From NCBI RefSeq assembly GCF_000349945.1, contig NC_020516.1:3038001-3102000 (forward strand): 64,000 nt of DNA, in the 5' to 3' direction. This DNA is from Azoarcus sp. KH32C (lineage in GTDB: Bacteria > Pseudomonadota > Gammaproteobacteria > Burkholderiales > Rhodocyclaceae). Below, piece after piece: positions 15,923 to 24,091 of this stretch. Each line of letters begins with the position of its first letter. Positions within the stretch are counted from its first letter, which is position 1. A model generated the notes under the pieces. The model saw nothing but the letters and a program-made list of their open reading frames with translations, was not told the origin of the DNA and searched no databases. A program made the translations under genes and the position numbers.

Positions 15923-16202
15923 CCGATTTGCGGATATCTAATTTTGTGAAGCTAGAAACGACGCAACACCACCCTCGCCAAAGGACGTGGCGGCTGGATC
16001 GCGCGCGTTCTGCGATGGGAAAGACCTGGCCCTGACGTGGGTACGCGTAAATGCAAACGCCCGCACGAGAGGCGGGCGATGCGGGTATGTAGAGGAGACG
16101 CGCGGCGGCGTTGACGCTTGGCGTCAAGCAAGGGTGTGGCGCGGCGAGTGCGAGGAGGCGGCAACTCGCCCCCGCCCCTTGCGGCGGGTTTCGACGAAAC
16201 TT

Positions 16203-16242
16203 CGGGTGCCTCTCGATCCCCGAGGGGGACCGGGAGCACCCG
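16203..16242 (-). terminator. Possible terminator of the phasin gene
   Basis: CGGGTGC (16203-16209) and GCACCCG (16236-16242) form an inverted repeat 9 bases past the phasin stop, with an internal GC-rich region. On the minus strand the downstream arm is followed by GAAGTTTCG, only a short T stretch, so termination strength is uncertain. Confidence 0.4.
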
Positions 16243-16250
16243 TCATGCGA

Positions 16251-16730
16251 TCACGCCGTCTTGTTCAAGCGCGAAGACGCTCCAGCCCTGTTGGCCGCTT
16301 CGGCGACGGCCCCTTCGGCCGTCATGGAGAAATCGCGGAACCGCCGTGTAAACATGTCGAATGTGCCTTTCAACTCATTGGAGAGCGGCATGTAGATCGC
16401 GGGCGTCGCGAACTGCCGTCCGAGGATCTGCGCCGACTCGAGTTGCGCATTCGTCACGGTTTCGTAGCTGTCGCGGGTATAGGCAAGTGCCTTTTCGAGC
16501 AAGGATTGCCCCAGCGCAGCGGGGACGGCCGCGGGGTCGGGCGCGCCGCTACGGACCGCGGTGGCTCTCATTGCGCCTACCCCCTCTTCAATCGCGGCGC
16601 GATAAACCGCAATGGTGCTCTCGGCGAGGTGCTCGATGCAGTCCAGATAAACCTCGGACAATGCCAGGAAGGTGTCGATACCCTGCAGGTTGCCGCGTCT
16701 TTGCGCATTGCTGTGGGACGTGGAGGACAT
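16251..16730 (-). CDS. Phasin-like (polyhydroxyalkanoate granule-associated) protein
   Basis: This 159-residue, largely helical amphipathic protein has the phasin-type arrangement of LALSEVYLDCIEHLAEST, then a long helix SLLEKALAYTRDSYETVT and the ESAQILGRQF segment. Phasins coat polyhydroxybutyrate granules and control their size. There is no signal peptide or membrane helix. The ATG at 16730 has AAGGAAC before it; an in-frame start 16 codons upstream lacks a ribosome site. It stands alone between the aromatic operon and the diguanylate cyclase. Family matches of helical proteins are weak by nature, so confidence is moderate. Confidence 0.68.
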   Translation of the reverse strand: MSSTSHSNAQRRGNLQGIDTFLALSEVYLDCIEHLAESTIAVYRAAIEEGVGAMRATAVRSGAPDPAAVPAALGQSLLEKALAYTRDSYETVTNAQLESAQILGRQFATPAIYMPLSNELKGTFDMFTRRFRDFSMTAEGAVAEAANRAGASSRLNKTA

Positions 16731-16772
16731 TGCTGTTCCTTTGATTGAGCGTCGTGCACGGCAAGGAATCCA

Positions 16773-16788
16773 GGACAAATATCTGTCC
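16773..16788. promoter_or_regulatory. Inverted repeat upstream of the phasin gene
   Basis: GGACA (16773-16777) and TGTCC (16784-16788) flank the 6-base centre AATATC, 43 bases before the phasin start. The near-symmetry suggests a dimeric regulator site. Which protein would bind is unknown. Confidence 0.35.
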
Positions 16789-16924
16789 GGGATCGTGCTG
16801 TGTGGTATGGGCTCCGCGTGGCGGGTGCCAGCGGCGGGACTACCGACCTGATCGAGTATGGCCCTTTGCGACCATCAGTCCATCATTACTTTGTAACGTC
16901 GGACGTGGTGCGGAAGCTCCGGAA

Positions 16925-18013
16925 CTACTGGGCCGGGATGTGTTTTCGCTTCTGTTCGTACATCAGCTGGTCGGCCTGCCGGAGATACTCGGTCAAGCTC
17001 AAGTCACACATCGGATCGCACTGGACGATTCCGATGCTGAACGAGATCGGGTAGGCACGATCGCCCCGCGCGACGAAGTCGGCGCGGCCTTCCTGAATGC
17101 GCGTGCGCAGCACATCCGCTTGCGCGGTATCGATCGTGAATACCGCGAATTCATCGCCGCCGATGCGGGCAACGACGTCCGCGTCGCGAAAACAATGCTG
17201 CAGAATTTGGCCCGTGTCCTTGATCAGATCGTCGCCCACATCATGGCCATGCGCGTCGTTGACGGTCTTCAGTCTGTCGATGTCGATGAAAATCAGGGCG
17301 CTCTGCACCTGCTGACGGCGGGCGAGTTTGATGCTGCGTTCGGCGTGCAGGAAGAAGCCGCGTCGATTCAGCAGGCCGGTCATCACGTCCGTGACCGCCA
17401 GCCTGTGAATGTCCTCCTCGATGGAGTCGCGGCGCACCAATTCGACGGCATGCATACGCTCAGCTTCAGCGAGCTCCTCGGTCTTGGCAACGATCCGATC
17501 TTCGAGAGATTGCCTGAAGCCGACATTGCCGAGGGCCGCGCCCGTGATCTCGCCGAGCAGGCGCAAGATGGGGATCAGTTGTGCAAGCTCCTTGCGGTGC
17601 CCCTGTCGATACCAGACCGACACCAGCGCCCCCAGAGGTTTTCCGGGCGGAAACGGGTAGGCAATGAGGCTCGCGATGCCGAAAGAAGGCAGGTCGCCGT
17701 CGCGCAGACCTGAGTTCGGCGCTACCTCGGGAAGCAAGATCGGCGTGCGATCGGTGATCGCCCTTCGCGCGTGTTTCAGCAGCTCGGACCTGTCCGGCAC
17801 GGGGCCGAAGCCTTTCCGATTGCCGAACTCACTGACGTACTCCTCCTTGCCATCCAGTACAAGCAAGAGGCTACCGTCGGAGTGGAGAAGTTCCGAAACG
17901 GCCTGCCCCGCCATTTCAAGGACGTTCGACAGGTCGGATGCTTGCAGGAAATCGCGAGCCAGGGCGAGCAGGCGTCGCAGCACCGAGAAGTCTTCCGCAG
18001 GCCGTTTGGCCAT
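16925..18013 (-). CDS. Diguanylate cyclase with GAF domain (GAF-GGDEF)
   Basis: This 362-residue cytoplasmic enzyme makes the second messenger cyclic di-GMP from two GTP. Residues about 15-165 form a GAF-type sensor; a short coiled linker (about 170-200) leads to the GGDEF domain. The active-site loop RIGGDEFAVF is intact (GGDEF at 285-289), and an inhibitory I-site RDAD (276-279) sits exactly five residues before it, so product inhibition is expected. The ATG at 18013 follows AGGGG; upstream in-frame starts lie inside the protease gene. The protease gene ends 74 bases upstream on the same strand, so the two may be cotranscribed. Confidence 0.92.
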   Translation of the reverse strand: MAKRPAEDFSVLRRLLALARDFLQASDLSNVLEMAGQAVSELLHSDGSLLLVLDGKEEYVSEFGNRKGFGPVPDRSELLKHARRAITDRTPILLPEVAPNSGLRDGDLPSFGIASLIAYPFPPGKPLGALVSVWYRQGHRKELAQLIPILRLLGEITGAALGNVGFRQSLEDRIVAKTEELAEAERMHAVELVRRDSIEEDIHRLAVTDVMTGLLNRRGFFLHAERSIKLARRQQVQSALIFIDIDRLKTVNDAHGHDVGDDLIKDTGQILQHCFRDADVVARIGGDEFAVFTIDTAQADVLRTRIQEGRADFVARGDRAYPISFSIGIVQCDPMCDLSLTEYLRQADQLMYEQKRKHIPAQ

Positions 18014-18087
18014 GACAGTTTCCCCTGGTAAGAGCCCTGACGATTTCGAGCGACGGAAATGCGCTCGAGTGCCGCACAGTCGGGCCC

Positions 18088-18819
18088 TTATGATCCTGTC
18101 AACGTTAGCAGAATATCCGAGTACCAAGCACAGTTCAGTCCCAAGGCCTCGTCGAGATTGATGTCACGGCCACCGACGTCGAGCCGCGCCGAATGCACTC
18201 CGAGCAGCATCCAGGGCAGATCGTCGTAGGCTGCGGGCGGATTGGCGACACGCATGACCACGGGTGCGCCGCTGGTGCCCCGGTGGGTGCGCGCGTCCGT
18301 GAGGAAATAGCCCTCGCCCTGAAACCGCAGCCCGAACGACGACGCCACGACGGCCTGGCGCACGACCGGCATGTGATGCAGCGTGTCGTGAAACCCGAGC
18401 GGGAAACCCACCACCAGCAACGAGGCGCCGATCTCGACGGAGTCGAGCCGTCCCGGCAGATGAGCAGGAGTGAATGCGCGGTAGGCCATCTTGTCCGGCA
18501 GCGCGCCGCGCTCCATTTCGATCACCGCGACGTCGATGCTGCCCGCCGCATCGCAGCCCTGACGCCACAGGCTGCGGCCGTCGCGGAACAAGGGGACCGA
18601 AAAACCGGTCGATTCGGCCAGGTTGTCCGGATTGGTATGCAGTTCCAGCTCGATACGATCGGGACAGTGCCCCGAGGACTTGTCGTACAGCACATGCCTG
18701 CTGGTGACCAGAAACAGCTTCTGATCGACGGCGAAGAAGAATCCGCTCGCGTTGGTCAGCTGCCGCTGCCCATCGAAGGTTACGATGCGCACGCTCGTCA
18801 GGAGAAGGGATTCGATCAT
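18088..18819 (-). CDS. Trypsin-like serine protease domain protein without signal peptide
   Basis: The protein has 243 residues and a chymotrypsin-fold layout. The catalytic triad is visible as His42 (VTSRHVLYD), Asp96 (SIDVAVIE) and Ser183 (RGTSGAPVV). No PDZ domain or transmembrane anchor is present. The N-terminus MIESLLLTSVRIVTF goes straight into the first beta strand, so it appears cytoplasmic, unlike DegP/DegS relatives. It is upstream of, and probably cotranscribed with, the GAF-GGDEF gene. The target and trigger are unknown. All three catalytic residues are present, so activity is plausible. Confidence 0.8.
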   Translation of the reverse strand: MIESLLLTSVRIVTFDGQRQLTNASGFFFAVDQKLFLVTSRHVLYDKSSGHCPDRIELELHTNPDNLAESTGFSVPLFRDGRSLWRQGCDAAGSIDVAVIEMERGALPDKMAYRAFTPAHLPGRLDSVEIGASLLVVGFPLGFHDTLHHMPVVRQAVVASSFGLRFQGEGYFLTDARTHRGTSGAPVVMRVANPPAAYDDLPWMLLGVHSARLDVGGRDINLDEALGLNCAWYSDILLTLTGS

Positions 18820-18914
18820 TCGCCGGGCTCTTCAGTAAGCGGAAATGCGGACCTCGAGCCGCAGAACTTCTTTCGAGGTCCGACCTTTCGCCCAGCAAAC
18901 CTTGTGCCGGGACC

Positions 18915-20045
18915 TTATGCCGACACCGTATCCCGGAGGGGATAGTCGGTGTAGCCGACAGGTCCCGGAGTGTAGAAGGTTTTCGGGTTCGGCGTGTTCA
19001 ACGCCGCGTTGTGAATCAGGCGCTGGACGAGGTCCGGATTCGCGATGAAGAGGCGACCGAATGCGACGGCGTCCGCCCTGCCCGACTCCACCGCCTCGAT
19101 TGCCATTTCGCGATCGTAGCCGTTGTTCGCGATGTAGCTGCCCTTGAAGGTCTTGCGCGCCCACGCGAAGTCGAAACCCGGGACGTCACGCGGACCGCCG
19201 GTTGCGCCCTCGACGAAGTGGATGAAGGCGATGCCGCGCTTGTTCAGTTCTTCGATCAGGTGGCCGAAGACAGCCTGCGGGTTGCTGTCGGACAGATCGT
19301 TCGCCGGCGTGACCGGCGACAGGCGAATGCCGACGCGGCCGGCGCCAATCTCCGCGACAACCGCATCGATCACTTCGAGGGCGAAGCGCGCACGGTTCTC
19401 GATCGAGCCTCCGTACTGGTCGGTGCGCTTGTTCGCGCCGTCGCGCAGGAACTGATCGACGAGATAGCCGTTGGCGCCGTGGATCTCCACGCCATCGAAG
19501 CCGGCCCGGATCGCGTTGGCCGCGGCCCGGCGGAATTGCTGAACGACTTCGGCGATCTCCTCGATGCTCAGCGCGCGCGGCTGGGGCACCTCGACCTTGC
19601 CGTTATGCGTGTAGGCAAACACGTTGGGCTTGACCGCCGACGGGGCAACCGGTTGGACGCCGCCGGTGAGGTCCGGGTGCGTGATGCGGCCCACGTGCCA
19701 GATCTGGGCAACGATCTTCGAACCCGCTTCATGGACGGCTTGTGTGATCGGCTTCCAGCCTTCGACCTGCGCGTCGGAGTAGATGCCGGGCGTGGCCATA
19801 TAGCCCTTGCCGATCGGGGAGACCTGCGTGCCCTCGCTGATGATCAGGCCGGCGTTGCTGCGCTGGCGATAGTACTCGACATTCATCGGGCTGCCCGGAA
19901 GGTCGCCCTTCGCTTCGTCGGCGCGGCTCCGGGTCAGGGGGGCCATCACGATACGATTCGCGACTTCGATGTCGCCGATTCGGGCGGGTTGGAAGAGCTT
20001 GAGGTTGTCGACGCCGCTGACGGCGTGGGGCAAGGGAGCGTTCAT
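18915..20045 (-). CDS. Old Yellow Enzyme family NADH:flavin oxidoreductase (NemA-like)
   Basis: This 376-residue FMN enzyme reduces activated C=C bonds or nitro groups with NAD(P)H. The TIM-barrel motifs match NemA/OYE. They are MAPLTRSRAD near the N-terminus, IWHVGRITHP, and HGANGYLVDQFLRDGAN, which carries the His/Asn pair for substrate carbonyl binding. YGGSIENRARF and the phosphate-binding AFGRLFIANPDL follow. The ATG at 20045 has AAGGAG nine bases upstream; an earlier in-frame ATG would overlap the operator region. It diverges from a LysR gene, a common arrangement in which the regulator responds to electrophiles. Confidence 0.92.
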   Translation of the reverse strand: MNAPLPHAVSGVDNLKLFQPARIGDIEVANRIVMAPLTRSRADEAKGDLPGSPMNVEYYRQRSNAGLIISEGTQVSPIGKGYMATPGIYSDAQVEGWKPITQAVHEAGSKIVAQIWHVGRITHPDLTGGVQPVAPSAVKPNVFAYTHNGKVEVPQPRALSIEEIAEVVQQFRRAAANAIRAGFDGVEIHGANGYLVDQFLRDGANKRTDQYGGSIENRARFALEVIDAVVAEIGAGRVGIRLSPVTPANDLSDSNPQAVFGHLIEELNKRGIAFIHFVEGATGGPRDVPGFDFAWARKTFKGSYIANNGYDREMAIEAVESGRADAVAFGRLFIANPDLVQRLIHNAALNTPNPKTFYTPGPVGYTDYPLRDTVSA

Positions 20046-20140
20046 GTCGTCGGACTCCTTGGTCACGAGTTGATCGAAAAGCTCGGCCGACTCGTTCGGG
20101 TGTCCGATTGATGTCGGTCGCATTGAGGCGGATTATGATT

Positions 20141-20197
20141 ATTCCTGATCAGGCTGAGTAGCTCCGTCAGGTGATAGTATTTATTCCTGCCAGGAAT
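20141..20197. promoter_or_regulatory. LysR binding sites between nemA-like and lysR genes
   Basis: A perfect 7+7 palindrome, ATTCCTG (20183-20189), C, CAGGAAT (20191-20197), contains a T-N11-A LysR box. A second, imperfect copy starts with the same ATTCCTG at 20141, exactly 42 bases away (four helical turns), and continues ATCAGG. The first is next to the LysR start, suggesting autoregulation. Confidence 0.65.
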
Positions 20198-20210
20198 TGA
20201 TGGAGCGACG

Positions 20211-21134
20211 ATGGACCGGCTGCGTTTGATGGAAACCTTCGTACGGGTCGTCGAGACCGGCAACTTCTCGGCCGTCGCCCGCGAGGCGCGCACCACGCAG
20301 TCGGCGATCAGCAAGCAGGTGCAGGCGCTCGAAGCGCTCGTCGGCGTGCCGCTGCTGACCCGCTCGACGCGCAGTCATTCACTGACCGAGGCCGGCCAGC
20401 TTTACTACGAGCGCTGCAAGCAGGTGCTCGACACGCTCGAGGAGGCGCGGCTCGAGGTCCATCGCGCCGAGCGCGAAATCTCCGGCGTCCTCCGCGTCGC
20501 TGCTCCCGCGGCCTTCGGCCGCCTGCATATCGTGCCTCGCTTGCCTGCGTTCTATGAGCGTTATCCCCGGCTCAAGGTCGACCTGCAACTCGACGACAGC
20601 TTCGTCGATCTCGTCGTCGCCGGCGCCGATCTCGCATTCCGCGTCGGCGAATTGAAGGACAGCCGACTCGTCGCCCGCCGCATCGGCCGGGCCCATCGCG
20701 CGACGCTGGCCTCGCCCGCCTACATCGAGCGATACGGCGAGCCCCGGCAGCCCGACGATCTGCCGCGGCATAACTGTTTGATCTACACAGGCCTCGCCAC
20801 GATGAACGAATGGATCTACCTCGACGCCGAGGACAAGCCACACAGCGTTCGCGTCGACGGCAATTTCCAGTCGAACAGCTCGGAGGCCATCCGCGAGGCG
20901 GTGTGTGCGGGCTTGGGCGTCTCATACTCGCCGCTGTGGGTCTTCGGTGACGACATTCGTGCCGGTCGCGTCATGCGCGTCATGACGGACTTCCGGCCGC
21001 CCTCTTTGCCCTTGAACGTCGTATTCCAGCCCGCCCGCCGGCCATCGCTGAAGATCAACTGCTTCGTCGATTTCTTCGCCGACGCGTTCAGCCGGGACCC
21101 CGACATCGCGCAAATGCTTGGTGCCTCGGCCTAA
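20211..21134 (+). CDS. LysR-family transcriptional regulator
   Basis: The protein has 307 residues, normal for the family. The N-terminal winged helix-turn-helix (residues 1-60) contains NFSAVAREARTTQSAISKQVQALE. The rest is the effector-binding periplasmic-protein-like domain, beginning GVLRVAAPAAFGRLHIVP. It belongs to the CrgA/DsdC-like group that often controls a divergent oxidoreductase. GGAGCGACG precedes the ATG. The palindromes at 20141-20197 are its likely sites. The effector is unknown. Confidence 0.9.
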   Translation: MDRLRLMETFVRVVETGNFSAVAREARTTQSAISKQVQALEALVGVPLLTRSTRSHSLTEAGQLYYERCKQVLDTLEEARLEVHRAEREISGVLRVAAPAAFGRLHIVPRLPAFYERYPRLKVDLQLDDSFVDLVVAGADLAFRVGELKDSRLVARRIGRAHRATLASPAYIERYGEPRQPDDLPRHNCLIYTGLATMNEWIYLDAEDKPHSVRVDGNFQSNSSEAIREAVCAGLGVSYSPLWVFGDDIRAGRVMRVMTDFRPPSLPLNVVFQPARRPSLKINCFVDFFADAFSRDPDIAQMLGASA

Positions 21135-21170
21135 AGCACGAGCCGCCGACGCCCTTCAACCAAATCGTTC

Positions 21171-21217
21171 TTGACATCTTTCTTCTCGCGATATTAAATA
21201 AACCAACTTGATTTATT
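21171..21217 (+). promoter_or_regulatory. Promoter and ROK-type operator before the sugar-transport operon
   Basis: TTGACA (21171-21176), a perfect -35, is followed after 17 bases by TTAAAT (21194-21199), a moderate -10. Overlapping its end is an AT-rich inverted repeat, AATAAA (21197-21202) and TTTATT (21212-21217) with a 9-base centre. This resembles NagC/Mlc-type ROK operators. It lies 41 bases before the ROK gene and suggests autorepression. Confidence 0.6.
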
Positions 21218-21257
21218 AATAAGCCCCGTCAATGAGCGGGACAGCGAGGAGACGAGC

Positions 21258-22505
21258 ATGGCAACTGCCCAAATCGGGCGCGGCCGCAACTCCGTGCGGC
21301 TGCGGCGCTACAACGAACGCCTGCTGTTGCAGGTATTGCGCCGTTCCGGGGAGGCCTCGAAGGCCGACCTCGCGCGCCGCACCCACCTCACCAGCACCGC
21401 AATCGGCGGCATCATCCAGTCCCTCGAAGAGAGCGAGCTGATCGTCTATACGGGCCGCCGCACGGAAGGACAGCGCGGCCAGCCGGCGACACTGATCGAC
21501 CTCAACCCGAAGGGCGCCTTCGGCATCGGCGTGCGTCTCGACCGCGACTCGATCGAGACGGCGCTGCTGGATTTCGGCGGCCAGATCCTGGCTCGCCGTG
21601 TACATGAAGGCACGCTGCCCTCGCCGGACGAGACGCTGAAGCTGGTGCTCGAGGACATCGAGGAAGTGCTGAAGGCGATCACGCCTGACGAGCGCGAGCG
21701 CCTGGCCGGGATCGGCGTGGCGCAACCGTTCAACCTCGGTGCGTGGCTGCGCGAGCTGAATCTGCAGAACCCGGACTTCCGCGCGTGGGACGACGTCGAC
21801 TTCGCCTTCGAGCTCGGCGAGGCGGCCGGCCTGCCGGTTTTCAGCGAAAACGACGGCAACGCGGCTGCGATCGCGGAACTCTTCTATGGCTGTGGCCGCG
21901 AGTTCGACGATTTCATCTATGTCTTCATGGGCCCGGTCATCGGCTGCGGCGTCGCCCTCAATGGGGACTGTCTGCGCGGCGTGACCGGAAACGCGGGCGA
22001 CATCGCCGTGATGCCCGTCCCGCCGAGCCGCCTGCCGTCCGCGCAGGCGCCAAAAGGCAAGTGGGACCTGCTGTTGTCGCGCGCCTCGCTCAGTGCATTA
22101 GGTCGGCATTTGCGCCATTCGGGCGCCGAAGTGAATTGCCACGCGGATCTGGAACGCCACATCCGCGCCCACCACCCGGCCGTCGAGGAATGGGTCGAAG
22201 ACTGCATCGATGCGCTGGCGCCGGCCGTGCGTTCCGCGCTGTGCATTCTGGACGTGCCGGTCGTCGTGTTCGACGCCGACGTCGATGCGGGTCTCGTCGA
22301 TCTGCTGCGGCGCCGGCTCGCGCAGGCTCTGGCCGACACCGCACCCGAAGCGCGTGGCGTGCCGGAACTGGTCCGCGGCTCCTTCGGCTCGGATGCGGGT
22401 GCGATCGGCGCCGCGAGCCTGCCCATGTTCTTCAGCTTCTCGCCGCGTGCCGAACTTCTCGGCAGCGGCGCCAAATCGACGGAGGAAATGCGCGATGGCG
22501 AATGA
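21258..22505 (+). CDS. ROK-family transcriptional regulator
   Basis: This 415-residue sugar-responsive repressor has an N-terminal winged helix (RRYNERLLLQVLRRSGEASKADLAR style, residues about 15-75), followed by a ROK domain from about residue 85 (GIGVRLDRDS, FSENDGNAAAIAE, VIGCGVALNG). The DxGxT ATP-binding motif of ROK kinases is not evident, so it should sense sugar without phosphorylating it. It is the first gene of an operon with an ABC sugar importer and a PfkB kinase, overlapping the ATPase start by 11 bases. NagC/Mlc/XylR-type regulation of these genes is therefore likely. Confidence 0.9.
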   Translation: MATAQIGRGRNSVRLRRYNERLLLQVLRRSGEASKADLARRTHLTSTAIGGIIQSLEESELIVYTGRRTEGQRGQPATLIDLNPKGAFGIGVRLDRDSIETALLDFGGQILARRVHEGTLPSPDETLKLVLEDIEEVLKAITPDERERLAGIGVAQPFNLGAWLRELNLQNPDFRAWDDVDFAFELGEAAGLPVFSENDGNAAAIAELFYGCGREFDDFIYVFMGPVIGCGVALNGDCLRGVTGNAGDIAVMPVPPSRLPSAQAPKGKWDLLLSRASLSALGRHLRHSGAEVNCHADLERHIRAHHPAVEEWVEDCIDALAPAVRSALCILDVPVVVFDADVDAGLVDLLRRRLAQALADTAPEARGVPELVRGSFGSDAGAIGAASLPMFFSFSPRAELLGSGAKSTEEMRDGE

Positions 22506-24042
22506 TTCCACCCGCCGCCCCGTGCTCGAAATGCGCGGCATCTCGAAGACCTTTCCCGGCGTGCGTGCGCTACGCGACGTGTCGCTGACGCTTTATCCCG
22601 GCGAGGTCCATTCGCTGATGGGCGAAAACGGCGCCGGCAAATCGACGCTGATGAAGATTCTTTCGGGCGCCTACCAGGCCGACGACGGCGGCGAGATCCG
22701 CATCGACGGAGAGCCGGTCGTGATCGACGGTCCTCTGGCAGCGAAGGCGCTGGGGGTCGCGGTGATCTACCAGGAACTCACGCTATGCGCGAGCCTGACG
22801 GTAGCCGAAAATATCTACCTCGGTCGCGAATTGCGCACCAGCGGCCGCATCGACCGCCACGCGATGGAAGCCGGATGCGCCGACATCCTGACCCGGCTCG
22901 GCGCCACCTTCGGCCCGCGCACGCTCGTCGCCGACCTGTCGATCGCGGAGCGCCAGCTCGTCGAGATCGCCCGCGCGATCCACGCAAACGCCCGCATCCT
23001 TGTGATGGACGAGCCGACGACGCCGCTGTCCTCGCGCGAAACCGACAAGCTCTTCGACCTGATCCGCCAACTGCGTGCCGACGGCCTTGCGATCGTCTAT
23101 GTGAGCCACCGCATGGCGGAGATCTACGAGCTGTCGGACTGCGTGTCGGTGCTGCGCGACGGCACCTATGTCGGCACACTCGACCGTAGCGAGCTGTCGG
23201 CGGATTCGCTCGTCCAGATGATGGTCGGACGCGATCTCTCGGGCTTCTACAAGAAGGACCACAAGGCCTACGAACCCGGTGCCGTGGTGATGTCGGTGCG
23301 CAACATGCGCGACGACCGGCGCGTGCGCGGCTGCAGCTTCGACCTGCATGCGGGCGAAGTGCTGGGCATCGCCGGTCTCGTCGGAGCCGGACGCACCGAA
23401 CTTGCGCGCCTGATCTTCGGCGCCGACGAGCGGACCGGCGGCGAGCTCGTCGTCGATGGCATCCCGGTTCGGCTGAAGACGCCGCTCGACGCGATCCGCG
23501 CGGGTGTCGTGTATCTGACTGAAGACCGCAAGGGCCGCGGCCTCTTCCTCGACATGAGCGTGCGCGACAACATCAATGTGTGCGCCTGCTCGGACGACGC
23601 CCGCCCCGGCGGCATGCTGAACCTGGCGAAGGCGCGCGAGCGGGCGAAGGCCGCGATCCGCGATCTCGCGATCCGGGTGCCGAACGCACGCGTGAACGTC
23701 GGCGCGCTGTCCGGTGGCAACCAGCAAAAGGTGCTGCTCTCGCGCCTGCTGGAGATCAAGCCCCGCGTGCTGATCCTCGACGAGCCGACGCGTGGTGTCG
23801 ACATCGGCGCCAAGTCCGAGATCTACCGGATCATCAACGATCTCGCCAACCGCGGCGTCGGCGTGATCGTGATTTCGAGCGAACTGCCGGAAATCGTCGG
23901 CACCGCTGACCGCGTGCTCGTGATGCGCGAAGGCGAACTCGTCGGCGAGCTGGGCGGCTATTCCGGCGCCCCGATTACCCAGGAAGCCATCATCGAGTTG
24001 GCCACCGGGGCCAGCCCCCAGACCCTGCCGCAGGCCGCCTGA
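22495..24042 (+). CDS. Sugar ABC importer ATPase with two NBDs (RbsA/FrcA type)
   Basis: This 515-residue protein has two fused nucleotide-binding domains, the form used by ribose, xylose and fructose importers. Domain 1 has Walker A GENGAGKST (residues about 44-52), signature LSIAERQ and VMDEPTTPLS. Domain 2 has the degenerate Walker A GLVGAGRTE, signature LSGGNQQK and LILDEPTRGVD. The frame is open upstream inside the regulator gene; the ATG at 22495 follows GGAGGAAATGCGCG and gives the normal start. A degenerate second Walker A is usual for this family. Confidence 0.93.
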   Translation: MANDSTRRPVLEMRGISKTFPGVRALRDVSLTLYPGEVHSLMGENGAGKSTLMKILSGAYQADDGGEIRIDGEPVVIDGPLAAKALGVAVIYQELTLCASLTVAENIYLGRELRTSGRIDRHAMEAGCADILTRLGATFGPRTLVADLSIAERQLVEIARAIHANARILVMDEPTTPLSSRETDKLFDLIRQLRADGLAIVYVSHRMAEIYELSDCVSVLRDGTYVGTLDRSELSADSLVQMMVGRDLSGFYKKDHKAYEPGAVVMSVRNMRDDRRVRGCSFDLHAGEVLGIAGLVGAGRTELARLIFGADERTGGELVVDGIPVRLKTPLDAIRAGVVYLTEDRKGRGLFLDMSVRDNINVCACSDDARPGGMLNLAKARERAKAAIRDLAIRVPNARVNVGALSGGNQQKVLLSRLLEIKPRVLILDEPTRGVDIGAKSEIYRIINDLANRGVGVIVISSELPEIVGTADRVLVMREGELVGELGGYSGAPITQEAIIELATGASPQTLPQAA

Positions 24043-24091
24043 ACGGCATCCTCCACAAGAAAGAGCAGGAATGACACCCATGGAGAAGACA

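Larger units (their letters stand above)
15859..16250. other. Intergenic region upstream of the aromatic operon
   Basis: These 392 bases hold no convincing gene. The left end contains the aromatic operon promoter (15894-15922), and the right end a terminator-like repeat behind the phasin gene (16203-16242). Between them, CGCCCGC and GCGGGCG near 16055-16075 form a short perfect hairpin. No aromatic-responsive regulator gene is adjacent. Confidence 0.6.

Noticed and set aside
16055..16075. CGCCCGC/GCGGGCG hairpin as a terminator or riboswitch
   Set aside because: No U-run, no adjacent gene end in the correct place, and no riboswitch core.
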